Positions 43,029-54,447 are shown, counted from the stretch's first letter. The stretch is 64,000 bases of DNA from Diplodia intermedia (GCA_021495925.1 JAKEKT010000045.1:216319-280318); one strand, 5' to 3'. The notes: generated from the sequence alone by a model not told the origin. Translations and numbers: made by a program.

Positions 43029-45074
43029 ATGGCCAACGAAGGCCGTCTTAAGCCTACCACTTCCTCCATCACGCTCATCGATCCGCCAGCGATGATGGGC
43101 AGTTTTCCCCGTCAGTCCATGACAATGCCGGTAATACAGGAGAATGAACAGCTTGAATCGACCGGCCACTCGGGGCTCTATCCGAGCGATGGTGTCCAGC
43201 CGTACACGTCCGTTCGAAGGTGGCAGATCTTGGCCATGGCCTTGCCAAATCTGGGGTGCGTTTCCAGATGTCTTCCCTTTTGTCCTGGAATCACTGACAC
43301 TGTCGCAGAATCCAAATGCTCTGGCTAGTGGTCATGTCGTATGGTACCGTAAGTAACTATTCCCCAACACTCTTCGGGTATGTCGCTAACTGTTGGACAG
43401 CCGTACATGGCCGGACTTGGAATGCCGACGTCTCTCACGGCACTGATCTGGCTGTCGGGCCCACTGAGCGGTGCGCTAGTGCAGCCCGTCTTCGCAGCCC
43501 TCTCAGACCGCACGCGGCATCCTTGGGGCCGCCGCAAGCCATATATTGCGGGCGGCGCCAGCTTCGTCTGCCTGTCCCTCCTCGGCTTCGCCTGCGCCGA
43601 GGACGTGTCGAACTGGCTTTCCGGAAGTCAGCCTTCTCACCATCACGTCTATGCGTCCGGCCCACCCAAGTCCAGCACGCTGACAAAGCTGCTGGTGGCC
43701 TTTTGGGCCTGCGCCATCAGCGTCGCGGTGCAGCCGTTGCAGAGCGGTGTGCGTGCCCTTACCGTCGACAGATGTCCGCCGCAGCAGCAGGGTGAGGCGG
43801 CGGCGTGGAGCGCGCGCTTCAACGGCCTTGGTGCCATGCTCATATCCGCATCCGCCGTCTCGGACATCTCATCCTGGGCGCCGCTGCTGGGAGACACCAA
43901 GTTCAAGGCGCTGTGCGTGCTGGCAGTGCTCGCGCTCGCCGCCACCGTCCTCCCGGCATGCCTCCTGATTGCCGACTACCCAGCCAGCGATGATTACGGA
44001 CGCGGCGGATCCATGGCGCAGGGCCGCCGAACGGGGATGGTGACTAGGCTTTTGGCCGGCTCGAGGAGTCGATTCGGCGAACTGCCACCCGTAACACGCC
44101 AAGTGTGCAAGATCCAGTTTTGCGCGTGGCTGGGATGGTTCGCCGTGCTTTACTACTTGACCACCTACGTCTACCAAGTTTGTAAGTGTTGCTCGCGCCA
44201 CCCCTTCTCTGCTGCCATCCTCACCCCCGACAATCCATTCACTCCTGAACAACCAATCCTTGTGCACCTCCCTTAGTACACACTCCGCTCACAACCTCGC
44301 CAAACAGTCGTAATCGACCAACACGTCCACCTCGACCCCGACATCTTCGGCAGCGCCGACCCACGCCTCATCGAAATGGGCAAGCAAGCGGGCACGCGGG
44401 CCTCCTTCTACTTCGCCAGCGCAACCTTCGCCTCAGCCCTCGCCCTCCCCTTCATCACCGCACCACCATCCCCATCCACCTCTTCCACGGACAGCAGCAG
44501 CGGCACCTCGGCGTCGCCGTCGTCGTCGTGGCGGCCGTCCGTCGGCCGCGCGTGGCTGCTCGCCCACTACCTCTTCGCCGCCCTCATGTTCCTCACCGCC
44601 TTCGTGCACACGGCGCCCGCCGCCACCGCCGTCGTCGCCGCGCTCGGCCTCGCTTGGGCCACGGCGTCGTGGGCGCCGTACACGCTCATCGGCGCCGAGA
44701 TCGCGGGCTTGCGGGCGGCGGCGCGGCGGGGACGGCGCGGGCGGGGCTGGGGCGAGATGCGGGAGCGTGCAGGCGACGGCAGCAGCAGCGACGAGTGGGG
44801 CCGGCGCTCTGGCAGCAGTGGCGAGGGGAGCGAGGATGGGGATGAGAAGGGCTATGAGGAGGAGCGGGAGGAGGAGGAGGAGGATGCTACGGCTACCATT
44901 ATGGCGGTGCATAATATGGCGATTTCTGTGCCGCAGATCTGCGCCGCGTTGGTGTGTAGTGTGCTTTTTAAGTTTGTGGAGGCGGCGGGCAGAGACGACC
45001 CCGCCGCGTATGCGTTTAAACTTGCGGGAGTTGCTGCTGTGTTGGCGGCGTGGATGGCGAAGGACTTGGAATAA
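43029..45074 (+). CDS. MFS transporter of the sucrose/maltose (SUC1/GPH-like) type
   Basis: Exons 43029-43255, 43309-43348, 43401-44181 and 44308-45074 give 604 aa. The family blocks are clear: S-Y-G-T-P-Y, S-L-T-A-L-I-W-L-S-G-P-L-S-G, then D-R-T-R-H-P-W-G-R-R-K-P-Y-I (the cytosolic loop 2-3 motif), Q-S-G-V-R-A-L-T-V-D and W-x-P-Y-T-L-I-G-A-E-I. A long acidic cytosolic loop (Ser, Glu and Asp runs, about 490-555) precedes the last helices. Members move sugars with protons, but in metabolite clusters such MFS proteins often export product. It is divergent from the precursor gene across 474 bp with a shared TCG-N5-CGA site, which suggests co-regulation. Export of the peptide is a guess. Confidence 0.85.
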
Positions 45075-45539
45075 CGGAGCTATGGGTCCTCTTAGATGAA
45101 ACCGCTCGCAGTTTATTCTGGTGATTAGGTCGCGATTCTTCGCATGGTGTTGAGTTTCAGACTCTCGCCGCGCCGAATTATCCTCACCCGAGACGAACCA
45201 AAGACGCTTTCTACATGTAGAATCCCCCATGGCAAGAAAGTCGCCGTGTCCGTGCGACAGCAAATGGTCGTCGAAGCTGGCGAAGGTGCACTGCTAGCTT
45301 TCCGAGGTGACGTCCGCGACATGCATATCGTCATTTCATTGGAGGGCGCTACTGCTGAGGATTTTGAGTGGGCTGGGTATTCCACGTGGTGCTGAAATTA
45401 GACGTGCCCATATTCTGCTGTTGCGCAGAAACACTGCCTCCGTGTAGGGTCGTTGACATCTGATGGCGCAATGTCTCGCCAGCTGCGAAATCTCTATTGT
45501 GCTGTACGGCGTCTTCTACCGCAGACTTCAGCGTACTGC

Positions 45540-45870
45540 AAGACGTGAACAACAAGACCGGGAAAACGTACCTTCGGTCGTCGACGTAACTGTCATGTGC
45601 TGCTGCGCTTGGCTAAACGCCATTGGTTGATACTGTCCCCAAGGAAACCCTTGCATGGATGAGGAGTAGCAGTCCGTCGCTTGGCTCGCCATCCCGGAGA
45701 AGTGCTGTTGAATCACAGGGCTCTCGCACACGTTGGTCGCTGCGCCTAGACCCGATCAGCAACGGAGCTTTCAAGTCGCATGCCTGCTTACCTGAATCGC
45801 CATCCTCAACGCCGTCGAAGCTCCCCTCCGACCTGCGCCTCTTCCGCCGCCGACCGTCTGCGTCCCTCTG
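45540..45870 (-). CDS. Possible hypothetical gene, boundaries uncertain
   Basis: On the minus strand a frame with a basic stretch (R-R-R-K-R-R-R-S-E-G) leads through a consensus intron (GTAAGC donor near 45793, TCTAG acceptor near 45747) into a Gln/Ser/Met-rich stretch ending near 45545. Another Gln/Thr-rich frame follows at 45349-45540 but does not join in frame. No start was found. The basic patch and Gln-rich composition hint at a nuclear protein; it may also be a fragment. Confidence 0.3.
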
Positions 45871-46079
45871 TTCGCTACGCCATCGAGTCCAAACAGCTCA
45901 ATACTAGCCCGCGACCCGCCTTCCTCTTGATTTACACACCACTTCGGAATTCTCATTACCATGCGTAAGCCCAAACCCTCGGAAAATCGAGACAACGCAT
46001 ACCACCGTCAAGCCACCATTTCTCCCCGCCTCAATCGAGCGCAGCCGTCACCGACGCGCTTAAGAAAATACCACCGCGC

Positions 46080-47223
46080 TTAGACGTCCGCAAACCACTT
46101 GTGAGACAATGCCTCATGTGCGGAGAGCCTTTTTCTCGGATCAAGGTTCGTCAAGCCCCCGATGAGATTCTTGAAATCGGAATCGACGCCCTTCCACAGA
46201 GAGAATGGCATTCGGGGGTTGTCCTTACTGAAGCCTTGTCGAAGGATTTGGAGAACTTCGCACCACGGGCTTGCAGCAAGGTACTCCAAGAGTCCGTTCA
46301 TGCCGTCTTCGTCTCCAAAATAGGAGGTTTGGCGCTCGAGTACAACAGCCAGGGCTTCCTCGCCTTCCGCCAGCTCCTCTTCACCAACTGCGAAGATGAC
46401 TCGTTGGAGCACGGCGTAGATACACTGTAGCAAATAAGTAGGCGATGGCGGAACTTGCGACTCCAGGACTTACCACAATGCCGAAGGAGAAGATGTCCGA
46501 TGGCTTGCTCAACGGCGCTTCCATATGTGCTTCTGGGCTACGCCACATTATGTTACCTGCTTGTAGGCCAACAATAGTAGACTCAGGGGGCACATGTGCA
46601 GCGTCTTCGATATCAGCAAGCTGAACCTCGTCGATGGCCATGCCGTGGCTTCCTTCCCTCCGATTAATTAGAATGTTGTTTGCTTTGACGTCTATGACAC
46701 ATTAGCATAGACCGAGACACGACTCAAGATGTTTGATTCACCCGTGTGCACAATGTCTTGGCTGTGCAATGCATCCAGCCCACGCAGCACATCCTTGAGG
46801 ATTCTTTTGGTGGTGGTGAGCGGCAGACCCTCTCTGGCGAGGCTGAGCAAATCGTCGCTGAGGTACGGATATATAAACATCGGTTGCTCCGCGACCATGT
46901 CCTGGAAAAGACGGATGTTCGGACATTCACGTAGGCTATCCTGCATCTCTTGCGAGTACTTAAAGTTGGACTCGGGGATATCCTTCAGAATGTATCTTTG
47001 GTTGCCCACTCTGAGTAGGTGTGAATCAGCCGGTCGTGAAACATGAGTCGGACAACTTCGCACGGATCTACCTGGCAAGAAAAACGCGACGCGGCGGGGA
47101 TTTTCTGTCTTGGAGAAGGCGTTGAACCGCATACCGCTGACCGGAGACGCCGACAAATTCAGTCGGCACGGATGGTGTCTTGGTCGTCAAACGCCGGGCC
47201 TGCTTCGCCGCGAATGGTAGCAT
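46080..47223 (-). CDS. Divergent protein-kinase-like protein
   Basis: Minus-strand exons 47223-47072, 47010-46742, 46691-46474 and 46424-46080 give 327 aa; all frames close. Kinase landmarks are R-Y-I-L-K (ATP-site Lys, about K60), the catalytic loop V-H-T-D-V-K-A-N-N (Asp about 141, Asn about 145), an activation-segment start L-A-D-I-E where L-x-D-F-G is usual, W-R-S-P-E-A as the APE motif, and a C-terminal R-K-R-L-S-A-x-E-A-L-x-H-x-W-F typical of Ser/Thr kinases. The glycine loop is poorly conserved. DFG changed to DIE keeps the metal-binding Asp but loses Phe and Gly, so it could be weakly active or a pseudokinase. This kinase type is expanded in Pezizomycotina. Confidence 0.8.
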
Positions 47224-48799
47224 CTTGTTGGTTCGGCAAAAGGCGCTTGATGCTAGCAGAGTTTGCGAGTGGCGAGGTCCTGCTGGAAAATATGGTTGTA
47301 GAGCTTGAGAGGCTTGGAGCGACGCCGAATACGCCACGTCGCCTACTTTCGCGTGGCTCCGTCGGACCGACAATAGGCCGATCGTTTACCTACATCGAGG
47401 TAGCCCGTCATAACTGTGCGGCTCTGCTCTGGGTTCAAAGTCCGTTGGGGTGGCAACGGTCACGAAAACGACTTCTTGGCAAAGACCTGTAGAACTCCTT
47501 TCACCAGCTGTAGATTCCGATTTCACCAAGGTTGTCGAGCAGCATATAGATACACTGCATTCTGAAACAACAGAAGTTGCTCTAAAGTACTTCTCAACAG
47601 CATTTGTCGCTTGCTCCAGACGCTAACCACCAGAACATGGGAGTCCGCGCACCAAAGTGATAAAGATCAACGCATTCATTACACAGCCTACGAATTAGAC
47701 AAAGAAGGAAATATTCTTGCGACGCGTCACTTTGTCCAGAAGAAGTAGAGTAAAATCTTATTTAAGTTGGACATTTCAAGGGTAGACGGAGGAAGTGATA
47801 TTAGTCTGAAAAGGGTTGGATGCAGCTTTCGTGAGTGGCTACGGTCTGATGCTTTACCGCATGAGGAAAGTGACCGGAGCATCAAAAGAACACCGTGCAG
47901 ATCGCCCTCTTGCGTGTCCTCCCACTCTTCTCAGACAGAAGAGCTTTGGGAGGCAACCTTATAAGGTGAGTAAAATCTATTTGAGAGGGGTTGAAGCGGA
48001 TAGTAAATAGTGCAAAGGAGAAAAGAATGTGGTAGGAGAATAGGTTACCTGTAATGCCAGTCTCGGGCGAATGCCGCGTGCTTGTGGATCTTCTCCAAAG
48101 GCATTACCAGCTAAGGCGAAGATGAAGCTTTACTTCCACCGCTACCCATCTTGGGCCTGGATCTCGTCCGTGCCTCTGTTACAATAATGCTCATGGGTCA
48201 TACGTGGCTGTGCCGCCAGGATCAAGGGCAAAACTCCCCTTGATTGCAGTTACGGTAGATAATAGGCAAGCAGTATGCAGAACACCCACCTAACAGTAAG
48301 TTGAAAAAAAATAGATAACTCCACAGACCAGGTCTTCCCATTCCTTCTACTTCAACTCCCCTGCTGCGTTTCTCCCAATCTCTTATAGCCCAAATGCCTC
48401 CTCTATAGTATCGACCCGGTCGAATTCTCTCATCGGACCGTTCCACTCCGGTATGTCCATCGTACTGGCCAAATCCGGTATCTCCATGACCAAATCCGGT
48501 ATCTGTATCTCCATAGTACACACCAACTCCGGTGCGATTGGACCCGCAGCGGCCCCCCCTCAAGGCACGGCGACTGACATGGCAGCACCCTGACACTACC
48601 CACACTTCGCCCGACCCACATCCCCGTCGGGGAAGCACCCGTATGGCTGGCATACCTGCAGTGTGTTTTCGAAGTGCGGCAAATTGGTCCCGCCCGATCC
48701 TGCTGCATACACACGTATACTATCCACGTCAATCGTTGCTGCCTTGAATCACTGTCCCGGCTGCATGATGCTCCGGTAGTGCGGTGAAGCCTATTGTAG
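47224..48799. other. Gene-poor region
   Basis: No supported gene. Short readable islands exist (about 47530-47750, with a Tyr/Glu/Lys-rich frame ending in Q-K-K-stop, and about 47816-48010), which look like gene fragments. Around 48420-48540 the sequence has small Gly-Asp repeats (aaatccggtatctc repeated), a short tandem of about 20-30 bp. Confidence 0.35.
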
Positions 48800-49341
48800 G
48801 AAGGTGCAGGAACAAACTTCAGCGATATAAGCATCCCCACCGAGCCCTCCATCCGATTCGTGCTCGTCAAACTGTTTCCATTTCTCTTGCCCGCTACACC
48901 AGCATCAGCACCGTCAAGTACTCCTCCCTGTCTCTTTCCGCCGTTGCAAGGAGTAGTTGTGGATGATCTGAAGCGGTCCCACACTTTCCAAGGTAGGCGT
49001 TCATTGCCCTTGAAAACATCGTAGATACTCATCGCTACAACGTAGGCCGCCTTGACAGCTCAGGCGAATCAGACTCCGATGCTGACGCTCCTACACGCCG
49101 AGAGAGCAGACAGAGGGCAAAGCACCCGCAAAGTGAAACGATCGTAAAGTCCATCGAAACCGATGAAAGGCCCACCCTCAAGTCAGCTCATCCGACAAAG
49201 CGGACGGCCTCTACGAAGACGATGCGTCACCTCCGTAAAGATAAGCTAAAGCACAAAAAGCTGCAGTCATCCAGCAAGCGTCCCATCGGTAGTAGAGGGG
49301 GCGGTGAGGAACCTTTTTTTTTCGAAAAGGAATATATCTGA
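48800..49341 (+). CDS. 3' part of a lysine-rich hypothetical gene
   Basis: Two exons, 48800-48992 and 49046-49341, join in frame (phase 1) across a 53-bp intron with a GTAGGC donor, giving 162 codons. The first follows a splice acceptor (ATTGTAG), so at least one upstream exon is missing from this model. The encoded C-terminus is low in complexity: acidic Ser/Asp run, then Lys/Arg-rich stretches that would act as a nuclear signal. A 200-codon frame on the opposite strand (48430-49032) is open too, but reads as non-protein-like. Function unknown. Confidence 0.35.
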
Positions 49342-49972
49342 GCCCCCCAAACGACCGGCCAAACAAGGCAACCCTCGGAGACGAGTTCGACGTGTGGGCA
49401 GGGGCCGTGCCGGAGGCAAAGGCGGAGGTCATGGGCGAGGTGGAGATGAGAGGAGTCTGTTGGAATCAGTGCTACTGGCTGGAATCAAGTTGGGCCTGAG
49501 TGGACGACATGGCGGCGGCGGCGGACCAGCTCCATGGAGTAGATAGTTGAGGAAAGAATGCTGCCCCCGGGCAACGCGTGACACGAGTGAGGGAGCTGAC
49601 GGTGTGCTTAGAAGCCCTGACTAGGCTGAAGTGACCGGGTTTGTCCGAAAGCACGCACGTATTGTAGCATCTAATGCGGTCATTTGTCCGACCAGTGCAT
49701 AATCTTCACAGCGGAGCCATCCGGAGGGTTGGAGACATTCCGAGCTTCCGTGACTACCATCTACCACTCTGCAATGCCCGCCCGGCTGTGGCCCTACCAG
49801 CCGTGAGCTACCTGTTCCTAGTAACACGTCTTGAAAGGTTGCCTTCGCCATCCCGCATACCCGGGCTTCCTTCTTCTTCATGCCTGGGACGTCTACGCGT
49901 TAAAGAAGCTATGAACGAAAAAACACGGACGGTACGCCCCTAAGAATGGTGAACCAATAGTCGGCCAACCAG
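49342..49972. other. Intergenic region
   Basis: No gene recognised. Contains a Gly/Arg-coding GGC-rich patch at 49400-49530. Confidence 0.35.
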
Positions 49973-50535
49973 TTAAGCAAGACGCTCCCTTGTAACATCC
50001 AGAACGGGGTCATAGAAGGCCAAAGTCCGAGACGATTCAGAAAGGCCGGCATTCTGCGTGTGCTCTTGAGTGGCGGTCCCTTGCCGTTGGCTCTCCTTAA
50101 GACGATTTGCTTCACCAGTCAGTCTCCAGCCAACGAGAAGACGGAAGAACAATGGTAGCTTACATTTGACCAAGTTGTACATGGCGGGGCCTATTCTCCA
50201 GTCAAGAACGTCAAGGCTGATTGGCGCCGTGACGTCTGCCTGCGTCCGGAGCTTTTCATTGACCACATCCAGGACTTTTTTCTGTATTCTCGGCGGCACC
50301 GTCGCCCACGACGTGACAGGCACGATTGCCTCGGAGGCCCAGTAAGTGCCGCTGTATGACAAGAGGCTTTCCGCCTCCTCCCGAACAATTCTCTTTGCGC
50401 GCCGCCCGCCGTGTCAGCCCGACAGCAACCAGCAGGAAAGCAAAGACGTACGACGAATCGATTCCACGTGCGGACATCCCAGCCGCACGCATCCATGATG
50501 GCCTGCTTCCTCGGCCGGTTGTCGCCAGTGTCCAT
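49973..50535 (-). CDS. Member 1 of an unrecognised four-gene family (three exons)
   Basis: Minus-strand exons 50535-50452, 50392-50164 and 50109-49973 give 149 aa. Exon 1 is exactly 84 nt and ends in the shared signature C-G-W-x4-W-N-R-F-V; intron 1 is phase 0 and intron 2 phase 1, as in the other three members. Exon 2 has E-A-E-S-L-L-S-Y-x3-Y-W and a C-terminal D-W-R-I-x-P. Exon 3 is polar, ending with L-A-F-Y-D-P-V. No signal peptide, membrane helix or known domain is visible; it looks like a small helical protein. Intact and apparently functional in structure, function unknown. Confidence 0.65.
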
Positions 50536-51175
50536 GTTTGGAGAAGCGCGTCCGCCGCTGTTCACCGCAAATGACAAGCGATTGTCGAAGAGTGCGGGAT
50601 AGAAGTCCGCTTGTGCGATGTTTGCGAAGAGATTGGAGCGGGGTGGCTGGCGGGGAGGACACGTCTCGTGTTCGGGGGCCCCCTGGTCACCGCGTGACGA
50701 CAGCAGCAGATACGTACATAGCCGAGAACACCCGAAACAGAGTGGGGGGACCAGGTGCGTAATGAGTCATTCTTTGCCAACCGATAACACCAGCAGAAGT
50801 GTGATGAACAGAGTGGCGCTTGGTGGATTCTAGCGGCGGATACGGCACAAGTGGTAGAAGCCGAAGACACTGGCGGCAGAAGCAGCAGCACCAGTCGACG
50901 GCAGAGGCGGCAGATGCGGCAGAGCCGAGTTACCGATGGCGCTACAAGGGACAAGTGGGGGGTTTTGCTACCCCCCTTTTTCTCACTAGACCGCATGAAT
51001 ACCTGACACATGGTATTTCCCCTGCAATATGGTGCTGTGGTGAGTGGCCTCTCCCCACTGGTGTGACCTTCCGCAATGGGACGTGTTTGGACAGTGGGTA
51101 GGGGTTGCAAGATGATGCTGGAGCTGGGGGTACGGCCTCGAACCACGTGGTCCAGCCCGGGATCAAGGCCGGCGC
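50536..51175. other. Intergenic region
   Basis: No gene recognised. A CAG/CGG-rich, imperfect trinucleotide stretch lies at about 50850-50935. Confidence 0.35.
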
Positions 51176-51988
51176 CTAGAATCCAGAGTGAGACGGCTCC
51201 GGCAAGTCCGTCCCCACCATCGAAGCACGAACCTCTTTGTTCAGAGCGTCCACGTTCGCGTACTCCCCATTCCAGCACTTTCTGATAATCGTTCCGCAAA
51301 GCAGATGGTCGGCCAGAGGGATGTCCTGGAGTTTGGGCCGGTGCGGGTCAGGATTGAAGTAGTAGTACTTGTGAGGCGTCCATGTGACGATGGAATAGAT
51401 GATGCACCCAAGGTGGAGTATTTCGATCTTTGCCGTGAGGTCGTTCTCGCAGATAGTGTCGGGATCGGCCTCAAGAGGTAGCAACACAGCTTGGCCGAAG
51501 TCGATGAGCTTCAAGCTTCCGTCGGCGGCGATGACAAAGTTGCGGAGCGCAATCTCGTCGACGAAGACGCGGCGCGAATGGACGTGGCAAAAGGTGTCGG
51601 TCAGCGACGCGATCCACCCGAGCTTGACGTTGTCGTGCGGTTCGGGGCGAGACTCGATGTAAGTGTCCAGGGAGCCTTGGTCCGCGAATGCCAGCTCGAT
51701 GCCGTCGTTGGTGGCTTGGAAGCATTGGATGATGCCCCGGTGGCTGCCAAGTCGCTCGTACACGTTGCGCTCGTTCTCCAGCGCCTGCGCGTTGATGGCG
51801 TTGAAGTATTCCGTGTCGCCGCGTTCTTTGCCGGTGAGGTGGTCCAACGGGAAGGTCCTGGCGACTTTGACAACGCGATCGTCGCCGAGCCGGAGGATGC
51901 GGCCTGTCATGCCATTGCCGACGAGTGGGAGGTTGGCATAGCGATTCGACTGGCCGGAGAGCGGATCGGTTGTTGTTGCAACGGCCAT
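51176..51988 (-). CDS. Small protein-kinase-fold protein
   Basis: A single minus-strand exon gives 270 aa from the ATG at 51988. Landmarks: L-V-G-N-G-M-T-G-R as a loose glycine loop, R-V-V-K-V-A (Lys about 41), a catalytic loop F-V-D-E-I-A-L-R-N in place of HRDLKxxN (Asp 144, Asn 150 kept), and an intact L-I-D-F-G-Q (163-165). The pattern resembles compact fungal kinases whose loop reads H-x-D-x-x-x-R-N, so activity is plausible. The C-lobe is short (W-x-P-H, then R-K-C-W-N-G-E-Y). The substrate and role are unknown. It is unrelated in detail to the kinase at 46080-47223. Confidence 0.75.
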   Translation of the reverse strand: MAVATTTDPLSGQSNRYANLPLVGNGMTGRILRLGDDRVVKVARTFPLDHLTGKERGDTEYFNAINAQALENERNVYERLGSHRGIIQCFQATNDGIELAFADQGSLDTYIESRPEPHDNVKLGWIASLTDTFCHVHSRRVFVDEIALRNFVIAADGSLKLIDFGQAVLLPLEADPDTICENDLTAKIEILHLGCIIYSIVTWTPHKYYYFNPDPHRPKLQDIPLADHLLCGTIIRKCWNGEYANVDALNKEVRASMVGTDLPEPSHSGF

Positions 51989-52515
51989 GAAGTGATGGTT
52001 TGTGGGGGGAGCGAGGAGTGGGTGGATAGGTACAGCCGCGGCTTTGTCCGCCCGCTGCCTTACGTAATCCAAAGTCCCGTGTCCCTCCTTTCACGTGTTC
52101 TACAACTACAGACGGCGCATGAGTGAGCGAGGGAGACACAGATTGCGCAACTGGACGATGGATAGGATTTCTCGACGACTTCGACCAGAACAGCGTCAAA
52201 GAGAGTAATATCCTTGGGTCATGCCTCGAATGAGACATTATAGCACTCCAAGTCCTCAATCTCAAATATCGTATGGCCAACTTGCCGTCCCAGGCCACTC
52301 CCAATTCTGTCAACGCCACAACAAATTTCCCCCACCATACCTGCGACCTATGCATTCCACGGCGCCCCACCGGCCCACCTCACCTCTTCTCACGACTCTA
52401 TACGGGCCATTAGCAGGCACAAGCCTCGCCACTAATCTACACGATCAAGTTCAGCTCGCCAAACCTTCTCTTCCGTACACTTGATACTTACAATCCCAAG
52501 TTTTACAACTTCTCC
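51989..52515. other. Intergenic region
   Basis: Promoter region of the small kinase gene (minus). No other feature is seen. Confidence 0.35.
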
Positions 52516-52884
52516 ATGATACCCCCTCCGAGTTCTTCGCCGTTCGCCCTACCGCGGTTCCACACTCCCTTATGTCCAGGCATTACCGTGGACAACAAGC
52601 TGTGCCGCCAGACCATCAGCTTCTCGCGTTGGAATGCAGGCGTACGCTACTGCCCTTCCCACAAACATCAGCATCCAAACCTCGGGGATAGGACACACTT
52701 GGTGGTTGATTGCCATGTCCAAGAAGCGGGTCAGACTAGCCAAGATGGCCATCGTGCGCCAGCCTCCGCCAGCCACATCTATCACCATCATCATTTCGTG
52801 CATCATCACATCAAGCAGCACCAAGCTTCTCCACCTTCCACGCTCCGCTTTCGCCACACACGGCACGGTTCCGACGGCGAATAG
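52516..52884 (+). CDS. Possible N-terminal zinc-motif exon of an uncharacterised gene
   Basis: A 122-codon frame starting with ATG. Residues about 18-50 show C-P-G-I-T then L-C-R-Q, followed by W-N-A-G-V-R-Y-C-P-S-H-K, a C-x7/8-C...C-x2-H layout like the small zinc motif that precedes some fungal GIY-YIG/T5orf172 domains (known family feature). No such domain follows in readable frame here. The rest is His/Ser-rich. It may be the first exon of a gene decayed downstream. Confidence 0.3.
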   Translation: MIPPPSSSPFALPRFHTPLCPGITVDNKLCRQTISFSRWNAGVRYCPSHKHQHPNLGDRTHLVVDCHVQEAGQTSQDGHRAPASASHIYHHHHFVHHHIKQHQASPPSTLRFRHTRHGSDGE

Positions 52885-53326
52885 GGCTGGCATGCAGGCG
52901 ACTCTCAAACGGTTTCTGGTGCTGACATATGGCCCATCTCCCTCCCCAGAAGAAGCCCTTCCCCGCCACCAACGCCCCGCCACCACCACCGTGTTTATCA
53001 GCCTCTCTATTACTACTACCATCACCACCTCAGTCCATCGTCGCCCACCGCCATCCCTTCAGGCGACATGAACATTGGTCGCGGCGTCCCAGGTTACGTC
53101 GAATGCATCCCTCCTAGCCAAGCAGGGAGAGCTTCATGGAAGTGGAAAACAGTGGAAGTCTCGGAAGCTGACGACGACCGAAGGGAATGACGCAGTAATT
53201 TCTACATTGTGGTTGATACTCTTATCTTCAGTCCTACGTCCCCCTCGACGAAGTAATGTGATGCGCGAACGACGAAGGTAAAACGAGATGGTATCTCATT
53301 TCCTACCAACGGCATCTGCCACCGGA

Positions 53327-53776
53327 TCATAATATCTTGACGTTTGGGGCCGACTTGGCTCCAAAGTACTTGGGCTTTGCTTTTCTTTGTACATCTAATT
53401 TTTAGCGAGCTATGACGCAAGTGACAGGTGTGAACGTACTTTTCTCAGCGTTTATCCATTGTTGTAATTTCCATTTCACCAGTTCTGGACTAATGCCTCT
53501 CTTGCTCTCCACGTCGTCGTTGGAAAGCTGAGCCCTTAGGTTCTCTATGAAACGCATCATGATGTTGTTGGACAGCCTCGCCACATTGAATCGCTCTGGT
53601 TTCCGTTCAAGGTCCCAATACTTGTCTCCGTAGAGGAGCTCACTCCCCTCTTCGAAAACGGCATCCTAGTACCAAGTAAGAGCCTGCTAGCTACCTCAAA
53701 CCGACTGACTTACGCGAAATCGGGTGTACTGGTGACCATTCCATCCATAGAGCTCCTTGACCTTTGTCACAGTCAT
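53327..53776 (-). CDS. Member 2 of the four-gene family (three exons)
   Basis: Minus-strand exons 53776-53714, 53665-53440 and 53394-53327 give 118 aa. Exon 1 is shorter than in the other members (63 nt) but ends with the same signature, Y-G-W-x4-Y-T-R-F-R. Introns are phase 0 and phase 1 at the same places. Exon 2 contains L-L-Y-G-D-K-Y-W-D and a final W-K-L-Q-Q-W block, matching the D-W-R/K-W-R-L block of its paralogues. Exon 3 is short and basic. No known domain; function unknown. Confidence 0.6.
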
Positions 53777-54147
53777 CTTGCTGTGAACTTCTTCCATTGC
53801 TGGCTTCGGACGTTCGAGCGATAGAGTGGGAAGTCGAGAAGCGAAGCGATCAGACCGGAACGAAGCCTAGAGCGCTGTGGAAGGGAGGGCTGAAGCTGCA
53901 CATTTTTGTGCGATCCCCGCCACGTATATGTAACCGCCGATCAGCTTCGTGGCCAACCAAAACAGCCGGCATGCACTGTGCTTGAGCGAGTCCATGAAGT
54001 GGGGCGTCCTGCGTCTGGGCGGCTAAAGCCCGCAGGGTGGAGACCACGATTCGTGCAGCGCGTACCAGGTCCCCCTGGTCAGTGGTCGTGTGAGAAGCCT
54101 GACTGTGCGCTTACCGTGCAGCGAGGGGGGCGGCCGTGCAGCGGAAT

Positions 54148-54262
54148 CTTTCCCTATTGGATCGTTGATCACTATGCACAGGTCATTCGGTCTCGGGCGA
54201 TAACGGCGTGAAATGGAATATTCGCCATAATGGACTAGTGCTCTTTCCGAGCCGTGCCGCTC
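54148..54262 (+). repeat. Diverged direct repeat, copy 1
   Basis: Shares blocks such as attggatcgt-gatcact, ggtc-cgggcga-aac, gactagtgctc and gagc-g-gccg in the same order as 54349-54447. Identity is moderate with small gaps; probably an old tandem or element-derived duplication. Confidence 0.5.
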
Positions 54263-54348
54263 CCGCCGTGATCCACTTTATAGTAGCGCCCATAATGTCA
54301 CAGTGAATTGTCTCCAGTCCCTGCCTGCGGTACGAGCGACGCAGTTGC

Positions 54349-54447
54349 GGACTATCTCCCCATTGGATCGTCGATCACTCTGGGCCATTTGGTCCCGGGC
54401 GAGAACCGCCAGATGAGACTAGTGCTCCGTCTGAGCGGAGCCGTTCT
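54349..54447 (+). repeat. Diverged direct repeat, copy 2
   Basis: Second copy of the element at 54148-54262, about 200 bp downstream and in the same orientation. Confidence 0.5.

Noticed and set aside
48430..49032. 200-codon minus-strand frame starting with ATG
   Set aside because: Composition is not protein-like after the first 25 residues, and a spliced plus-strand model fits better.
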